Origin: LD21 sp963715785
GTDB lineage: Bacteria; Bacteroidota; Bacteroidia; Bacteroidales; VadinHA17
Direction of reading: 5' to 3'
Length of the DNA stretch: 64,000 nucleotides
Assembly: GCA_963715785.1 (NCBI GenBank)
Contig: OY970276.1
Span: forward strand, 4,464,001 to 4,528,000
The notes under the pieces were generated by a model. The model searched no databases. It saw only the letters and a program-made list of their open reading frames with translations, and had not been told where the DNA came from. Positions within the stretch are counted from its first letter, which is position 1; each line of letters starts with the position of its first letter. This document shows positions 40,939 to 50,089 of this stretch, one piece after another. The position numbers and the translations under genes are program-made.

Positions 40939-41484
40939 TTACTTCGAAGATAGCCAGGACATTACTTCGTCGGAAAGCGGTTTCTCTTTTGGTTCCAAAA
41001 CCTCAACCAGCTTCCCATTTTCATCAATGAGATATTTCTGGAAATTCCAGGTTACTTCTGAATCCATTACTCCATTCTCCTTTTTTGAGGTAAGCCACTT
41101 ATAAATTGGCGCCATATCATCGCCTTTAACAGATATTTTCTGCATCATCGGAAATGTGACCCCATAATTATCGGTGCAGAATTTCCTGATTTCTGTGGCG
41201 GTCCCTGGCTCCTGGCTTCCAAAGTTATTTGCAGGAAACCCAATAATAACAAAAGAGTCTTTGTTCTTCTCATATAACGCCTCAAGATCCTTGTATTGAG
41301 GAGTATTTCCACATTTGGAAGCAACATTGACTATCATAACTTTTTTGCCTTTCAGTGTACTGAAATCAAAGGTACCGCCTTCAAGTGTCTTTACCTTAAA
41401 ATCATAGAAGCCTGATGCCTGTGAAAAAGCAGAAGCAGAAAAAACCATCAGGAAAAATAGTGAGCCTAGTTTGTACATATTCAT
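40939..41484 (-). CDS. Secreted glutathione peroxidase-like protein
   Basis: 181 residues with a Sec signal peptide (MNMYKLGSLFFLMVFSASAFSQ). The catalytic cysteine is in NVASKCGNTPQY (C58), with FPANNFGSQEP and WNFQKYLID motifs completing the tetrad. It is a Cys-type peroxidase that probably uses thioredoxin. The second motif reads FPANNFG instead of FPCNQFG, which removes the usual resolving cysteine; C102 (RKFCTD) may serve instead. Confidence 0.9.
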   Translation of the reverse strand: MNMYKLGSLFFLMVFSASAFSQASGFYDFKVKTLEGGTFDFSTLKGKKVMIVNVASKCGNTPQYKDLEALYEKNKDSFVIIGFPANNFGSQEPGTATEIRKFCTDNYGVTFPMMQKISVKGDDMAPIYKWLTSKKENGVMDSEVTWNFQKYLIDENGKLVEVLEPKEKPLSDEVMSWLSSK

Positions 41485-41529
41485 AGCTATTAATTTACTT
41501 TTGCATTTTTAACAATCCGGAGGGAAATT

Positions 41530-42516
41530 ATGTTCAAAAAGACCTGGAAACAGATAAAGATATTGGTTGTGCTTATCATAATTCTGGTATGTTTTCCTCA
41601 TTCGATCTTACCGCACCGTACTGATGAACCATCAAAACAAGAGTTGGAGAAATACATTGAGTTGAATGAGCGTGAGAAGAGACTGGCAGAATTTAAAGAT
41701 AACGATGAATCACTGAAGCTCAAGATACAGCAGCTTGAATTCATTAATAAAAGCAGGAAAAGGAATAATGCCCCGGCACTCCAGCTGGATATTCTTGCTT
41801 CGAGGGTTGCGAACAAGATGAGCAGGGAAGCAGCTGAAAATGAGTACATCGGTCACTGGAACATGGCCGGTGAAGAGCCATATCTCAGGTATGCTTTTGC
41901 AGGCGGATATGACCACATTTCTGAAAATGCATACGGAGAGAAGTCGTCAATCAGCTTTAATCCATCAAATGCACTTGTCAGCTCTCTTATGAAATCAGGC
42001 CACGATAAATTTATGGCTGAGAGGGCTCCAAATGACGGTCATAAGCTTAATATCATAAACAAAACCCATAATTTTGTTGGTATCGGTTATTGGATTTCCG
42101 GAAAACAGTTCAGGTATTATGAAGAGTATATTGACAGGTATTTTGAATTTGAGAATATACCTCCGGAAGTAAAAGCCGGCAATGAGTTCAAGATAACCGT
42201 AAAAACCGACGGTCAGAGCTATTTATATTACCTGATTGTATACAGGGAGGATTGGCCTGGGCCACTTTCTCCAGCAAATATAAACAGACGGGGCAGCTAC
42301 AGGGATTATACGAATGATATCGCGGTGGAAATGACCGCCTGGGACCTTTCACGCTTCAGAAAAGGCGCGGTTTATGAGATCCCGTTAAGCTTCCGGAAAG
42401 AAGGCTTATATTATGTTCAGATTTTTTCTGATAAAAAGGAAATAACAAAACCGGCGCCTCTCAGCACTAAGGGAAAGACGCCGGAAAGTGGTATAGTAAT
42501 TAAAGTGGACAAATAA
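41530..42516 (+). CDS. CAP/SCP-domain secreted protein
   Basis: 328 residues. N-terminal hydrophobic segment (KILVVLIIILVCF) for export or anchoring, then a charged helix, a CAP domain from about 65 to 195 with QLEFINKSRKRNNAPAL, GHWNMAGEEPYLRYAFAGGYDHISENAY and PNDGHKLNIINKTHNFVGIGY (two conserved His and Glu), and a C-terminal beta domain. CAP-domain roles in bacteria are mostly unresolved. Confidence 0.82.
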   Translation: MFKKTWKQIKILVVLIIILVCFPHSILPHRTDEPSKQELEKYIELNEREKRLAEFKDNDESLKLKIQQLEFINKSRKRNNAPALQLDILASRVANKMSREAAENEYIGHWNMAGEEPYLRYAFAGGYDHISENAYGEKSSISFNPSNALVSSLMKSGHDKFMAERAPNDGHKLNIINKTHNFVGIGYWISGKQFRYYEEYIDRYFEFENIPPEVKAGNEFKITVKTDGQSYLYYLIVYREDWPGPLSPANINRRGSYRDYTNDIAVEMTAWDLSRFRKGAVYEIPLSFRKEGLYYVQIFSDKKEITKPAPLSTKGKTPESGIVIKVDK

Positions 42517-42526
42517 CAAAGTGGTC

Positions 42527-43405
42527 CTACTTTTCAATTTCATTTGTGGAATTGATATTCATGACAACCGGGAATGACATATTCTGATCAGGGATGTCGA
42601 GGGTTCCGGTCATTTTTGATACAATTGATTCCTTAACAAAATAGCCATCCTTTATTGCGAAGAACATTGTCTGGTTACCGGTAAAAGGTCCGGCAGTATT
42701 GATTTGCATCCCCTGCGACTGAGCAGTCATTTTCCGGGTCCCTGATAGTGCAGCTGTAATTTTTGCACAATCGATTCCATCGACTTTTTCAATACCTTCG
42801 AATTTAAACTCAGATTTAATGGGCATAAGAAGTGACATTTGTTCTGTTTTTGTTTGTATAGTGTCATTTGAAACCCAGGTATCTCCAACCTTTACAGGAT
42901 TTTTGGGTAAAGCCGGGAAAAAGGTAAGAAATCCCTGTTCGAGATTACTTTCGCCGCTTCCTTCCATGGTATATACTATTTTGGATGCTCCCGAAAGGTC
43001 CACGATCTTTCCTGAGGATGAGATAATCATATTAAAAACTTTTTGCTTGACATCATTTATTTCCCCTCCAGTACTCCCCTGGGGTGATTCAATATTCTGT
43101 GCCATTGAATCTATCTTTATTTCCAGGTTAAGATTTTCACCCTGTTTCCCTGATGATTTCACTTCACATCCCAGATATACATTAATATTGACCAGCATAG
43201 ATTGTCCGTTTATATCCATGTCCTGGACAATTTTACTATCGTTGACATATTTGAAGCTTTTACCTGCCGGGTAATTGTATTCAAGCTTTATTACTCCGCC
43301 CTGGACCATATCAGGTTTATCCTGGGAAAATCCTGTGGAATAAATTCCGGAAAAGATCAGTATTATTCCCGGACTAACTAATTTTTTAATGCTAAGTTGT
43401 TTCAT
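42527..43405 (-). CDS. Secreted hypothetical protein (DUF6263-like)
   Basis: 292 residues with a signal peptide (KKLVSPGIILIFSGIYSTGFSQ). Beta-strand-rich with repeated patterns such as SFKYVNDSKIVQDMDINGQ, NPVKVGDTWVSNDTI and FAIKDGYFVKESIVSKMTGTL, like the Bacteroidota DUF6263 lipocalin-like proteins. Function unknown. The 43406-43932 gap before the tRNA contains no convincing gene; a TATTTTTG -7-like element lies at 43823-43830. Confidence 0.65.
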   Translation of the reverse strand: MKQLSIKKLVSPGIILIFSGIYSTGFSQDKPDMVQGGVIKLEYNYPAGKSFKYVNDSKIVQDMDINGQSMLVNINVYLGCEVKSSGKQGENLNLEIKIDSMAQNIESPQGSTGGEINDVKQKVFNMIISSSGKIVDLSGASKIVYTMEGSGESNLEQGFLTFFPALPKNPVKVGDTWVSNDTIQTKTEQMSLLMPIKSEFKFEGIEKVDGIDCAKITAALSGTRKMTAQSQGMQINTAGPFTGNQTMFFAIKDGYFVKESIVSKMTGTLDIPDQNMSFPVVMNINSTNEIEK

Positions 43406-43932
43406 CGGGTAAAGATTTATTTAAATATTTATTTGTTTAATGTTTCATAGCTGCAAATATCACATTATTATTTCATTTATCAGATCAGCAGAAAGATAAA
43501 ATAAGTGATATCTGACATTAACACATGAAATGCAGAAGTTGTTTAGAATATTCCGGGTAAAATTAATATCCACGATAATGCCATCAGCATTATTATCTCT
43601 TAATCCATAGACCGGAAAAATTCTTAATTGCTACCAATAATACGCCAGGCTATAAAGCTGACAAAACTATTGAATTCAGAGCAATTGCCCGGCAGTTGGC
43701 TTGAATATACTGATCAGGCGAATAGAATGCTTTAGGTTATTCTTAACATCTAAAGTATGATAAGATACAAAAGAAAATTACCAATTTGCCTGTGAGATAC
43801 TATGAAATAAGAAAATTTATGATATTTTTGCGCTGCCTTATAAATAAAACCCACTTAAAGCTGCGGCGGACCAACCTTTGCTAAAGCTCTGGCGGGTAAA
43901 ATGAGGTGAAGCTCTTTAAAGTGTAAATATTT

Positions 43933-44008
<76 letters not shown>

Positions 44009-44017
44009 TGATAATCA

Positions 44018-44045
44018 GGGAGTTAGAAAATCTAACTCCCTTTTT
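44018..44045 (+). terminator. Element-supplied terminator for tRNA-Pro
   Basis: GGGAGTTAGA / TCTAACTCCC with T5 just after the tRNA, inside the island. The tRNA's original terminator is now at the far side after attR (54419-54453). Confidence 0.85.
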
Positions 44046-44073
44046 GTACACGAAATGTACAAACAAGTCAATC

Positions 44074-44217
44074 TTATACTATACTCTGAAATAATAGTGT
44101 TAATAATATTATTATCAGTATGATTGTTAGTATAGCAGCAATAACACCTCCTGTTGATACAGGATATTTCTTTTTAAGGTATTGTCTCCTTAAGTATTCC
44201 AGTGCTGAAGGGCTCAT
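44074..44217 (-). CDS. 47-residue single-helix membrane protein
   Basis: Start overlaps the previous stop (ATGA). N-terminal basic segment (SALEYLRRQYLKKKYPV) then one hydrophobic helix (VIAAILTIILIIILLTLLF). No family recognised; last of three coupled genes at the left edge of the island. Confidence 0.55.
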   Translation of the reverse strand: MSPSALEYLRRQYLKKKYPVSTGGVIAAILTIILIIILLTLLFQSIV

Positions 44218-44495
44218 GATTTTGCCCTTTCTTTCAACTCCTTTAGTCCATTAATACCAAGACAGATCATTATCATGCTTAGGACTGCTCCCGCATAACT
44301 TAGAATCATTGCAAGGTCGCTGCAATACGGAGTAGTCAGAGTCCAGATCAGGACATACAGTAAACCAGAAATCCCAATTATCATTAGAAGATAATAACAG
44401 ACCTTTCCCCGGCGAGGATTTAATGAATCCTGCACATACCTCCTCCGCCCGGTATCCGTTTTAGGATACCTCAGACGATTAAACAGGGATATCAT
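44214..44495 (-). CDS. Two-helix membrane protein, unknown
   Basis: 93 residues. Basic N-terminus, then two hydrophobic helices (VCYYLLMIIGISGLLYVLIWTL and MILSYAGAVLSMIMICLGI) and a charged tail. Overlaps its neighbours by one and four bases. Function unknown; could be an envelope or exclusion protein of the element. Confidence 0.6.
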   Translation of the reverse strand: MISLFNRLRYPKTDTGRRRYVQDSLNPRRGKVCYYLLMIIGISGLLYVLIWTLTTPYCSDLAMILSYAGAVLSMIMICLGINGLKELKERAKS

Positions 44496-44647
44496 TAGTT
44501 AAGGAAATAGAATTCTTCAACTAATATGATCAGATCAGGACTTGGAATATACCTTCCGGCAATATAATCATGCCAGCGGATAATGACAGGGACTTCAACT
44601 AAATGCGGGTCTGTCTGCGAATGCAGAGTGAAGATTTTTGTTTTCAT
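44495..44647 (-). CDS. 50-residue hypothetical protein
   Basis: ATG at 44647 (a TTG upstream lies inside the structured leader). The product contains PVIIRWHDYIAGRYIPSPDL and an acidic end. No family recognised. Its leader contains the repeat region at 44650-44780, and its stop overlaps the start of the next gene. Confidence 0.5.
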   Translation of the reverse strand: MKTKIFTLHSQTDPHLVEVPVIIRWHDYIAGRYIPSPDLIILVEEFYFLN

Positions 44648-44649
44648 TT

Positions 44650-44780
44650 CGTGGTTGGTGCTTAAATAGAGGGCTCCCAGAGTCTTTAGACAGGCGCACC
44701 AACCACGATGAATCCTGCGAATCGACAAGGGAGCCCAGATTGTTAATACTGAATATTTTCATTGTTTGCGTGGTTGGTGC
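44650..44780. repeat. Interlocked inverted repeats, three copies of a 12-mer
   Basis: CGTGGTTGGTGC occurs at 44650-44661 and 44769-44780, with its exact complement at 44696-44707. GGGCTCCC at 44671-44678 pairs with GGGAGCCC at 44729-44736. The order 12-mer, 8-mer, complement, complement is that of a pseudoknot, lying in the leader of the small-gene operon. Confidence 0.65.
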
Positions 44781-45162
44781 TGGTTCAAAGCTATAACTTC
44801 TTTTTTACATATCATACTATCAGGAGTATTTTTATTTTTAAAATTACTATTCTACATATGTACATATATCAATTTGTATGCTGTTTTAATGCGATCTGCG
44901 GGGCTATATCATTGCTTGGCATATTACACCTCAATAACTCCTCTCATGATGTTTAAATGACAATATTTTCAGGAATTTTTTGCAGACCGATTTTGAATAG
45001 CAATTTTTTTGGGAAATTGATTTCGAGGGTACCGGATGACCTATCAATAACTGAACCCCTCAAGATGCCCCGGCACCCCTAACAAGTTGAATATTAACAC
45101 AATCATTAACAATAAAGTTGTGTTTTCTCATTGTCATTCCAAGCATTACTCGTACCTTGTAT

Positions 45163-45390
45163 ATAGCAGAAGTACTTGCCAAGTGTATTGATATTATACA
45201 ACCAACCTGGGACCAGGTATAAACCTCAGTAGCGACCTACTACGGAATAAGTGTTAAGGCCTAAGAACTCACATATAGTGAGAATACTATACCCGGGTAC
45301 AGTCAATGCGTGAGTAAACTGTATCCACTATTGTATAGGAAATTAGTATTATATATACAATACCTGTTCACATATTGTGATTTAACAGGT
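45163..45390. repeat. Cluster of short hairpins upstream of the small recombinase
   Basis: Several inverted repeats follow each other: ACTTG-c-CAAGT (about 45173), ACCTGGGACCAGGT (45205-45218), CTCAC-N5-GTGAG (45268-45282), TACAGT/ACTGTA, and ACCTGTT-CACATATTGTG-ATTT-AACAGGT (45363-45389). Rest of 44781-45162 has no credible gene. Could be recombination or regulatory structure. Confidence 0.5.
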
Positions 45391-45434
45391 ATATCCTATC
45401 AATCAATCAGTATTAACTATAATATATTCTAATC

Positions 45435-46055
45435 ATGAAGAACTACATTCTTACTCCTGAATCCTTCTTAAGCAGACAGGAGCGAACACAACTACTCAAG
45501 ACATGCAGAGAGCATGCAGAACTGGACTTAATGAAAGGACGTATAACATGGCCTGTCAGATACATGTTAGTTGATCTTGCCCTGTTCTCTGGCTTAAGAG
45601 TTGCAGAGATAGCAGCATTATCCATTGCTGACATATACCTTGGTTCTGAATCTTATCTTATTATCAGGCATGGCAAGGGGGACAAGTGCAGGACTGTTTA
45701 TATAGATGATAGCTTATCCAAACATCTGAAGCAGTTTATAAGTTATAAGCAGAAGACTCTTAGTCAATCAGTCAATCCCTCAGATCCTTTGTTCTCTGGC
45801 AGGGATAACAGTAACATTGTTGTTAATGCCCTTCAGAAGTCTTTTAAAGTAGCCTGTAGAGCTGCTGTATTGCGTTCTGACCTGCATATCCACAGTTGTC
45901 GGCATAGTTATGCTACCTTTTTACTACAGGGCTGTAACAATCTCAGGTATGTTCAGAAGCAACTTGGTCACTCAGATATCAGTATGACCTCACTTTATGC
46001 TGATATTCTCCCGGAAAGTAATTGTTTGCTTGCTAATTCGATAAGCAGGGATTGA
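45435..46055 (+). CDS. Short tyrosine recombinase without core-binding domain
   Basis: 206 residues, only a catalytic domain. Arg in FSGLRVAEIA, Lys in RHGKGDKCR, HSCRHSYATFL (H..RH), GHSDISMTSLYAD with the nucleophilic Tyr. The usual N-terminal SAM-like DNA-binding domain is reduced to about 40 residues. All catalytic residues are present. The clustered hairpins upstream may be its target. A second integrase lies at the attR end. Confidence 0.8.
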   Translation: MKNYILTPESFLSRQERTQLLKTCREHAELDLMKGRITWPVRYMLVDLALFSGLRVAEIAALSIADIYLGSESYLIIRHGKGDKCRTVYIDDSLSKHLKQFISYKQKTLSQSVNPSDPLFSGRDNSNIVVNALQKSFKVACRAAVLRSDLHIHSCRHSYATFLLQGCNNLRYVQKQLGHSDISMTSLYADILPESNCLLANSISRD

Positions 46056-46134
46056 GAATCCAAGCGAAACAAAACTGCCAGACCGAAGCAGATCACAGGA
46101 CTTTTGACAGTTTTGCTTAAGTTATCTGATAGAC

Positions 46135-46165
46135 GAACGGCTACTCTTTTAGGGAGTAGCCGTTC
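46135..46165. terminator. Bidirectional terminator
   Basis: Perfect 12-bp arms GAACGGCTACTC / GAGTAGCCGTTC between the convergent recombinase and zinc/HTH genes. Confidence 0.85.
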
Positions 46166-46187
46166 TCATTATCACTTACCACCCTCC

Positions 46188-46814
46188 TCAATCATGTACT
46201 ATATTATCGATATCATCTTTACTTGGGAAGATCTGATAGCCGTCTGTTATATTATCCCCGTTGTTAGTTCTCCGCTTTTTGTCTATTCTGCTGATTAGTA
46301 CTAAATCATTAAAAGAAAGATTCTGCAGACTATCTTCAAATTCCTTTGAAGCTGCTTTCTTATCATCGCCCCGTTGAAGTCTTTCAAGTTCTAACTTAGC
46401 CTGATATGTAGCTTCCATCTGCGCACCCATAGTGACACAAAACTGATAGGTACCCCTTAATGAGTCAAGGCTCTTTAATGCGAGAAGATTCTGTCCTCCT
46501 TGCCGGGCTACATCATAAATATCCTCTGTCTGTGCAATTAAAAAGTTAATCCTTTTGATCAGGTCAACACTGTCTGTTAACTGAAGCTGCTCCTGTTCAA
46601 TTACTATTGTAGCAAGGTCGGTATCTTCCTTTTCTTTTAACTTATCCACAGCCTTTATTAAACGTTGTGGTAAATGTGATTTATAGTGTCTGTATACACT
46701 ACTGTCAGTCATCCCGAAATCTTCCGAAATCTCCCGCATGGATGCCCCATTTATTAACCTCTCATTAATAGCTCTTAGCTCTGGATGAGAACAGATTTTA
46801 CAATGATTTGCCAT
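46188..46814 (-). CDS. Zinc/HTH DNA-binding protein, small-terminase-like
   Basis: 208 residues. N-terminal HCKICSHPEL metal site, then a helix-turn-helix NERLINGASMREISEDFGMTDSSVYRHYKSHLP (about 17-50), then long helices (60-160) and an acidic/basic C-terminus. This pattern resembles phage small terminase subunits and their satellite homologues, but general HTH proteins with the same N-terminus exist. No large terminase is present. Confidence 0.6.
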   Translation of the reverse strand: MANHCKICSHPELRAINERLINGASMREISEDFGMTDSSVYRHYKSHLPQRLIKAVDKLKEKEDTDLATIVIEQEQLQLTDSVDLIKRINFLIAQTEDIYDVARQGGQNLLALKSLDSLRGTYQFCVTMGAQMEATYQAKLELERLQRGDDKKAASKEFEDSLQNLSFNDLVLISRIDKKRRTNNGDNITDGYQIFPSKDDIDNIVHD

Positions 46815-46879
46815 TTCTATTTATTTAAATAATTAGTAAATAATTGCATTTATTTTGTATCGTATTGATAATCAGTATA

Positions 46880-47156
46880 GTTTACATGTAGTTTACATGT
46901 ATGTTATTAATTATCAGGAATTTATATAATGTAAACATGTAAAGTAGTATATTGTAAAATAAGTGATAACTATATAATACATACTTATATATTTATTAAT
47001 GAGATAGTTAAGAAAATATACCCTCATTTTTTTACTTTTTACCCAGTTTACATGTTTACATGACATAACTAACTGATTTATTGTATTTAAGATGTAAACT
47101 CGATGTAAACACATTTTTCGTTTTTCCCCTTTTTTAAAATGTTCATAGTTTACATC
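46880..47156. other. Iteron cluster GTTTACAT, probable replication origin
   Basis: GTTTACATGTA twice in tandem (46880-46901), inverted copy at 46929, GTTTACATG twice overlapping (47046-47062), inverted GATGTAAAC at 47091 and 47102, and GTTTACATC at 47148. The region is very AT-rich and abuts the primase gene, as replication origins of satellites and plasmids do. No other gene is seen between 46815 and 47149. Confidence 0.65.
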
Positions 47157-49288
47157 TTTAATCCGCTCTTTTTTAATATCTGACCTACATAGGCACGTGA
47201 TACATGAAGAATCTGTCCAATCTGATTGTCATTTAATCCCATGCCATTTAGGTATACTGTTACATTTTTTGTGTTCAGTCCATTTATAGCGTTTTTCTGT
47301 AATTCATCCCGGACCTTTTCACCTGTCAGCCGGAAATATTCCCCCATCTCTATAGCTGCCTTTATTATTCTTGGCTCTATATATTGACTTGTGTCACCTG
47401 TAGCCCAGTTAGAAATGAATAGCACCAATGCCAGACGGAGAGTAATAGGAGGCATTTTTGCAAGCATTCCACGTGTATAGCCGTCATCTTCCGCATTGAG
47501 CATATCAGTATTCTTATTATCCCACAGCAGATACAAGTCTTCTGCTTCTGGTGAGAGATATATCTGTTGCGGTGTTATAGGATTAACTGATAATAAATTT
47601 GAGATATACCTGTTATAGCAGTCAGTAAACTGGTGCCGTACTTTTTCATTATTGGTATATGGTCTTTTTGTCTTATCAGGGAATATAAAGCAGAATCTTT
47701 GCATGAATCCATTAACCTCCCTTCCTGATGCTGCCAGTGAACTTAGTGTATCAGGTGTCAGTCCCCCGGTAACTGTCATAAACGGGGTGGGGATCTTCAT
47801 TGCGCCTGCTGCTTTCCTGTTGATGGTTATCGATTTTTCTGACCAGCTCTGCAACCAAGTAGCATCCTCACCGCTTTTATTGTATCTGCCAAAGTCATCT
47901 ATCCAGCCCTTTAATTCATCTCTGAGCATACCAATGCCACGGGGATTAAATTTATGAGCTTCATACATCGATTCAGGGGTACAATCAGAAAGTATCAACT
48001 GTCTGAAGATAGGTTTTTCAGGTTTTTTGGTATATCCCTCTTCGGTGCGGGTCTTTTTATCCATCTTGTTTACCCTCTCAAATTCCGCAAAGTTAGACTC
48101 ATATTCCTTCAATGCTTCGGTATCCTGATCATGCATGTACTTAAATGCGAAGTCCAGAGGCTCGCTTTTCCCTGTTCCCGTTTTTGCTACTAGTGCAATC
48201 CATAATATTGGACTATTCCCATACTTTGTCATAACTCTGTATGAATTACCCGCTGCAAGTGCTGTAGCTGCAAGGATCGATCCGGCCCAGAAATCACGAT
48301 GAGTGCCGTAAACTCTTGTACATTCATTAATGACATCCTGTATATCCTTCGGGAATCCCTCTATCGATAACAGGGGAGTAATTGTTTTACTTGGTTTTTC
48401 CGGTACCTCTAAATCAAGATCCTGTATGTTCTTAACTGTACCAAACCATTGATCATTGTTATAGATACTTTCAACTGGCTTTTCAATCTCAATAGACGGG
48501 AAGTCCTCTGAAGTGAATTCCTGTAGATTCTGTAACAGTTCTGTCTTATCCATGCCGAACCTGTGAGCACTTCCGGCCAATGCAACTATATAATCATTAC
48601 GGCTACCCTTTATAAATGTCGTTTTTGTATTTGCCCACTGCTTCAGGCTATCATATAACGAAAGATTGACAGTAGTTACAGGATTATCTTTCTTAACAGG
48701 TAACTCCTTTTTATATGTATCTATAAATTTCCGGTCAAGTACGGCTGGATTATCTGACAGATACAGATCAGGATCATAAGCCAGGAATGTAGCTCTGGAA
48801 ACATCCTTACATTGCGGATCTGTTTTTAAATCCAGTTCTTTCTTAAAGAAGGACTCAACAGCATAATAGTATTCAATATGACTGCCTGATTTAATGTCAA
48901 TACAGAATACAGATTTAAGACCGTCACCGCTTGGGCTAACAAACATTAGTGCAGGCTCTATGAATCCCCGGATTTTATCCTGTAGAGTCTTTATTTCTCC
49001 ATTGGTGCCAATATGATCCAGATCCGCTGTTATGTACCCGGAATGATTTATAAGATTTTCACTCTTCCGATAGCTGAATGTTCCACTTACTGTAACATAG
49101 GGTAATTTTTCTTTCAGGCCTTTTTTTGTATCAGGATCAGTTGCTGATCTTATTTCCTTTATTTTTTCAGCTAACTCTATATCTGTTTTGAGTCTGCTGG
49201 CTATTTTTTGCAGTGTTACTGATTCACTGGGATATTTATTAGTTATCGGCCCCCTGTAACTGGAAAATACTCTCCCTATTCTTTCCAT
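47150..49288 (-). CDS. VirE N-terminal / DUF3987 primase-helicase
   Basis: 712 residues. The N-terminal part (to about 210) has the BT4734/VirE-N signature with NHSGYITADLDHIG and VSPSGDGLKSVFCID, typical of the primase-type AEP-like domain. The central part has a P-loop VAKTGTGKSEPLDF and the DUF3987 region (MLRDELKGWIDDFGRY, MTVTGGLTPDTL). A C-terminal winged helix ends GLNDNQIGQILHVSRAYVGQIL. It likely replicates the element from the nearby iterons. Confidence 0.85.
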   Translation of the reverse strand: MERIGRVFSSYRGPITNKYPSESVTLQKIASRLKTDIELAEKIKEIRSATDPDTKKGLKEKLPYVTVSGTFSYRKSENLINHSGYITADLDHIGTNGEIKTLQDKIRGFIEPALMFVSPSGDGLKSVFCIDIKSGSHIEYYYAVESFFKKELDLKTDPQCKDVSRATFLAYDPDLYLSDNPAVLDRKFIDTYKKELPVKKDNPVTTVNLSLYDSLKQWANTKTTFIKGSRNDYIVALAGSAHRFGMDKTELLQNLQEFTSEDFPSIEIEKPVESIYNNDQWFGTVKNIQDLDLEVPEKPSKTITPLLSIEGFPKDIQDVINECTRVYGTHRDFWAGSILAATALAAGNSYRVMTKYGNSPILWIALVAKTGTGKSEPLDFAFKYMHDQDTEALKEYESNFAEFERVNKMDKKTRTEEGYTKKPEKPIFRQLILSDCTPESMYEAHKFNPRGIGMLRDELKGWIDDFGRYNKSGEDATWLQSWSEKSITINRKAAGAMKIPTPFMTVTGGLTPDTLSSLAASGREVNGFMQRFCFIFPDKTKRPYTNNEKVRHQFTDCYNRYISNLLSVNPITPQQIYLSPEAEDLYLLWDNKNTDMLNAEDDGYTRGMLAKMPPITLRLALVLFISNWATGDTSQYIEPRIIKAAIEMGEYFRLTGEKVRDELQKNAINGLNTKNVTVYLNGMGLNDNQIGQILHVSRAYVGQILKKSGLKM

Positions 49289-49289
49289 T

Positions 49290-49508
49290 TTATGTTATAT
49301 TATTCTCCGGCTTTATATACCATCCTGAGTGATTTCGTAGCAGTCTTTTTGCGCTATACATATATAATAGTACTGATCTGGATACCTTACTATAACTTGC
49401 AAGATACTCTCCTGTTATATTCAGGAGAGATGATAGAATTGATTCATCGATACAAGAATGATCTTTCAGATAATCCATAACAATAAGCTCAAGCGGATGG
49501 ACTCTCAT
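49290..49508 (-). CDS. 72-residue hypothetical protein
   Basis: Ends one base before the primase start and begins at an ATGA overlap with the preceding small gene. Helical pattern with DYLKDHSCIDESILSSLLN. No family recognised; placement suggests a replication accessory or regulatory role. Confidence 0.5.
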   Translation of the reverse strand: MRVHPLELIVMDYLKDHSCIDESILSSLLNITGEYLASYSKVSRSVLLYMYSAKRLLRNHSGWYIKPENNIT

Positions 49509-49630
49509 ATCTTTAACTTTAGTTGTGAATTCCCTTTCAGATCTTTATCCGTACTGAAGATCTTCTGAGGTTTTTCGTTGGATACGATTCCCTGATAAGG
49601 TGTTCTTCTGCGTTTCTTAATCTTGTTCAT
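49505..49630 (-). CDS. 41-residue basic protein
   Basis: MNKIKKRRRTPYQGIVSNEK at the start, basic throughout; stop overlaps the next start (ATGA). Similar short basic proteins are common in mobile elements. No family recognised. Confidence 0.45.
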   Translation of the reverse strand: MNKIKKRRRTPYQGIVSNEKPQKIFSTDKDLKGNSQLKLKI

Positions 49631-49631
49631 G

Positions 49632-49739
49632 TCATTTAGTATTAAATAAAAAGTTCAGGAGGGTATCGGTTGCTTTATGACCGCCCAGAGTTTTACAACT
49701 TCTGGCTCCTGAACTAATATTTTCTTTAAAGCATTTCAT
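49632..49739 (-). CDS. Possible 35-residue small gene
   Basis: Open frame with two cysteines (C3, C15) that ends one base before the next start, in the same chain of coupled frames. It overlaps a hairpin whose arms AGTTCAGGAG/CTCCTGAACT lie at 49652-49661 and 49706-49715. It could equally be only a structured RNA segment. Confidence 0.3.
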   Translation of the reverse strand: MKCFKENISSGARSCKTLGGHKATDTLLNFLFNTK

Positions 49740-49814
49740 ACCGTTTGTATTTTTTATAAGTATTTCTTCTGTGCTGATCGTTCTTTTTTGGATTGCTCTT
49801 CCTTTTGACTCTTG

Positions 49815-50087
49815 TTAAATAACTTCTGTTTCTGTAGCCAGTTTTTCTTGACCTGTAGGTCCGTTAATGGGCTGCTTGTTAATATCCACGTTTTTGGCAT
49901 TTCTGCGACTAATATTCTCCTTTGCATATACTTCTTTATTTAAATATTCCTGTAACTCTTCTTCTATAAATAAATATTCACATAGCAGATGTTTAAACTT
50001 GTCATTCGGCAATTTCACATAAATGATAATTAATCCTTCCCCAACTTTATTCATTGCTTTACAAACCAGCCAACTTAGCAGCTTCAT
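49815..50087 (-). CDS. 90-residue hypothetical protein
   Basis: Starts at ATG 50087. N-terminal hydrophobic helix (LLSWLVCKAM), then VGEGLIIIYVKLPNDKF and an acidic helix with EELQEYLN, and a polar tail. No family recognised. Preceded after two bases by the 58-residue coiled-coil gene. Confidence 0.5.
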   Translation of the reverse strand: MKLLSWLVCKAMNKVGEGLIIIYVKLPNDKFKHLLCEYLFIEEELQEYLNKEVYAKENISRRNAKNVDINKQPINGPTGQEKLATETEVI

Positions 50088-50089
50088 AA

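Noticed and set aside
44762..44960. Two overlapping 64-residue frames
   Set aside because: No ATG context or family pattern, they lie over the repeat region and shadow each other.
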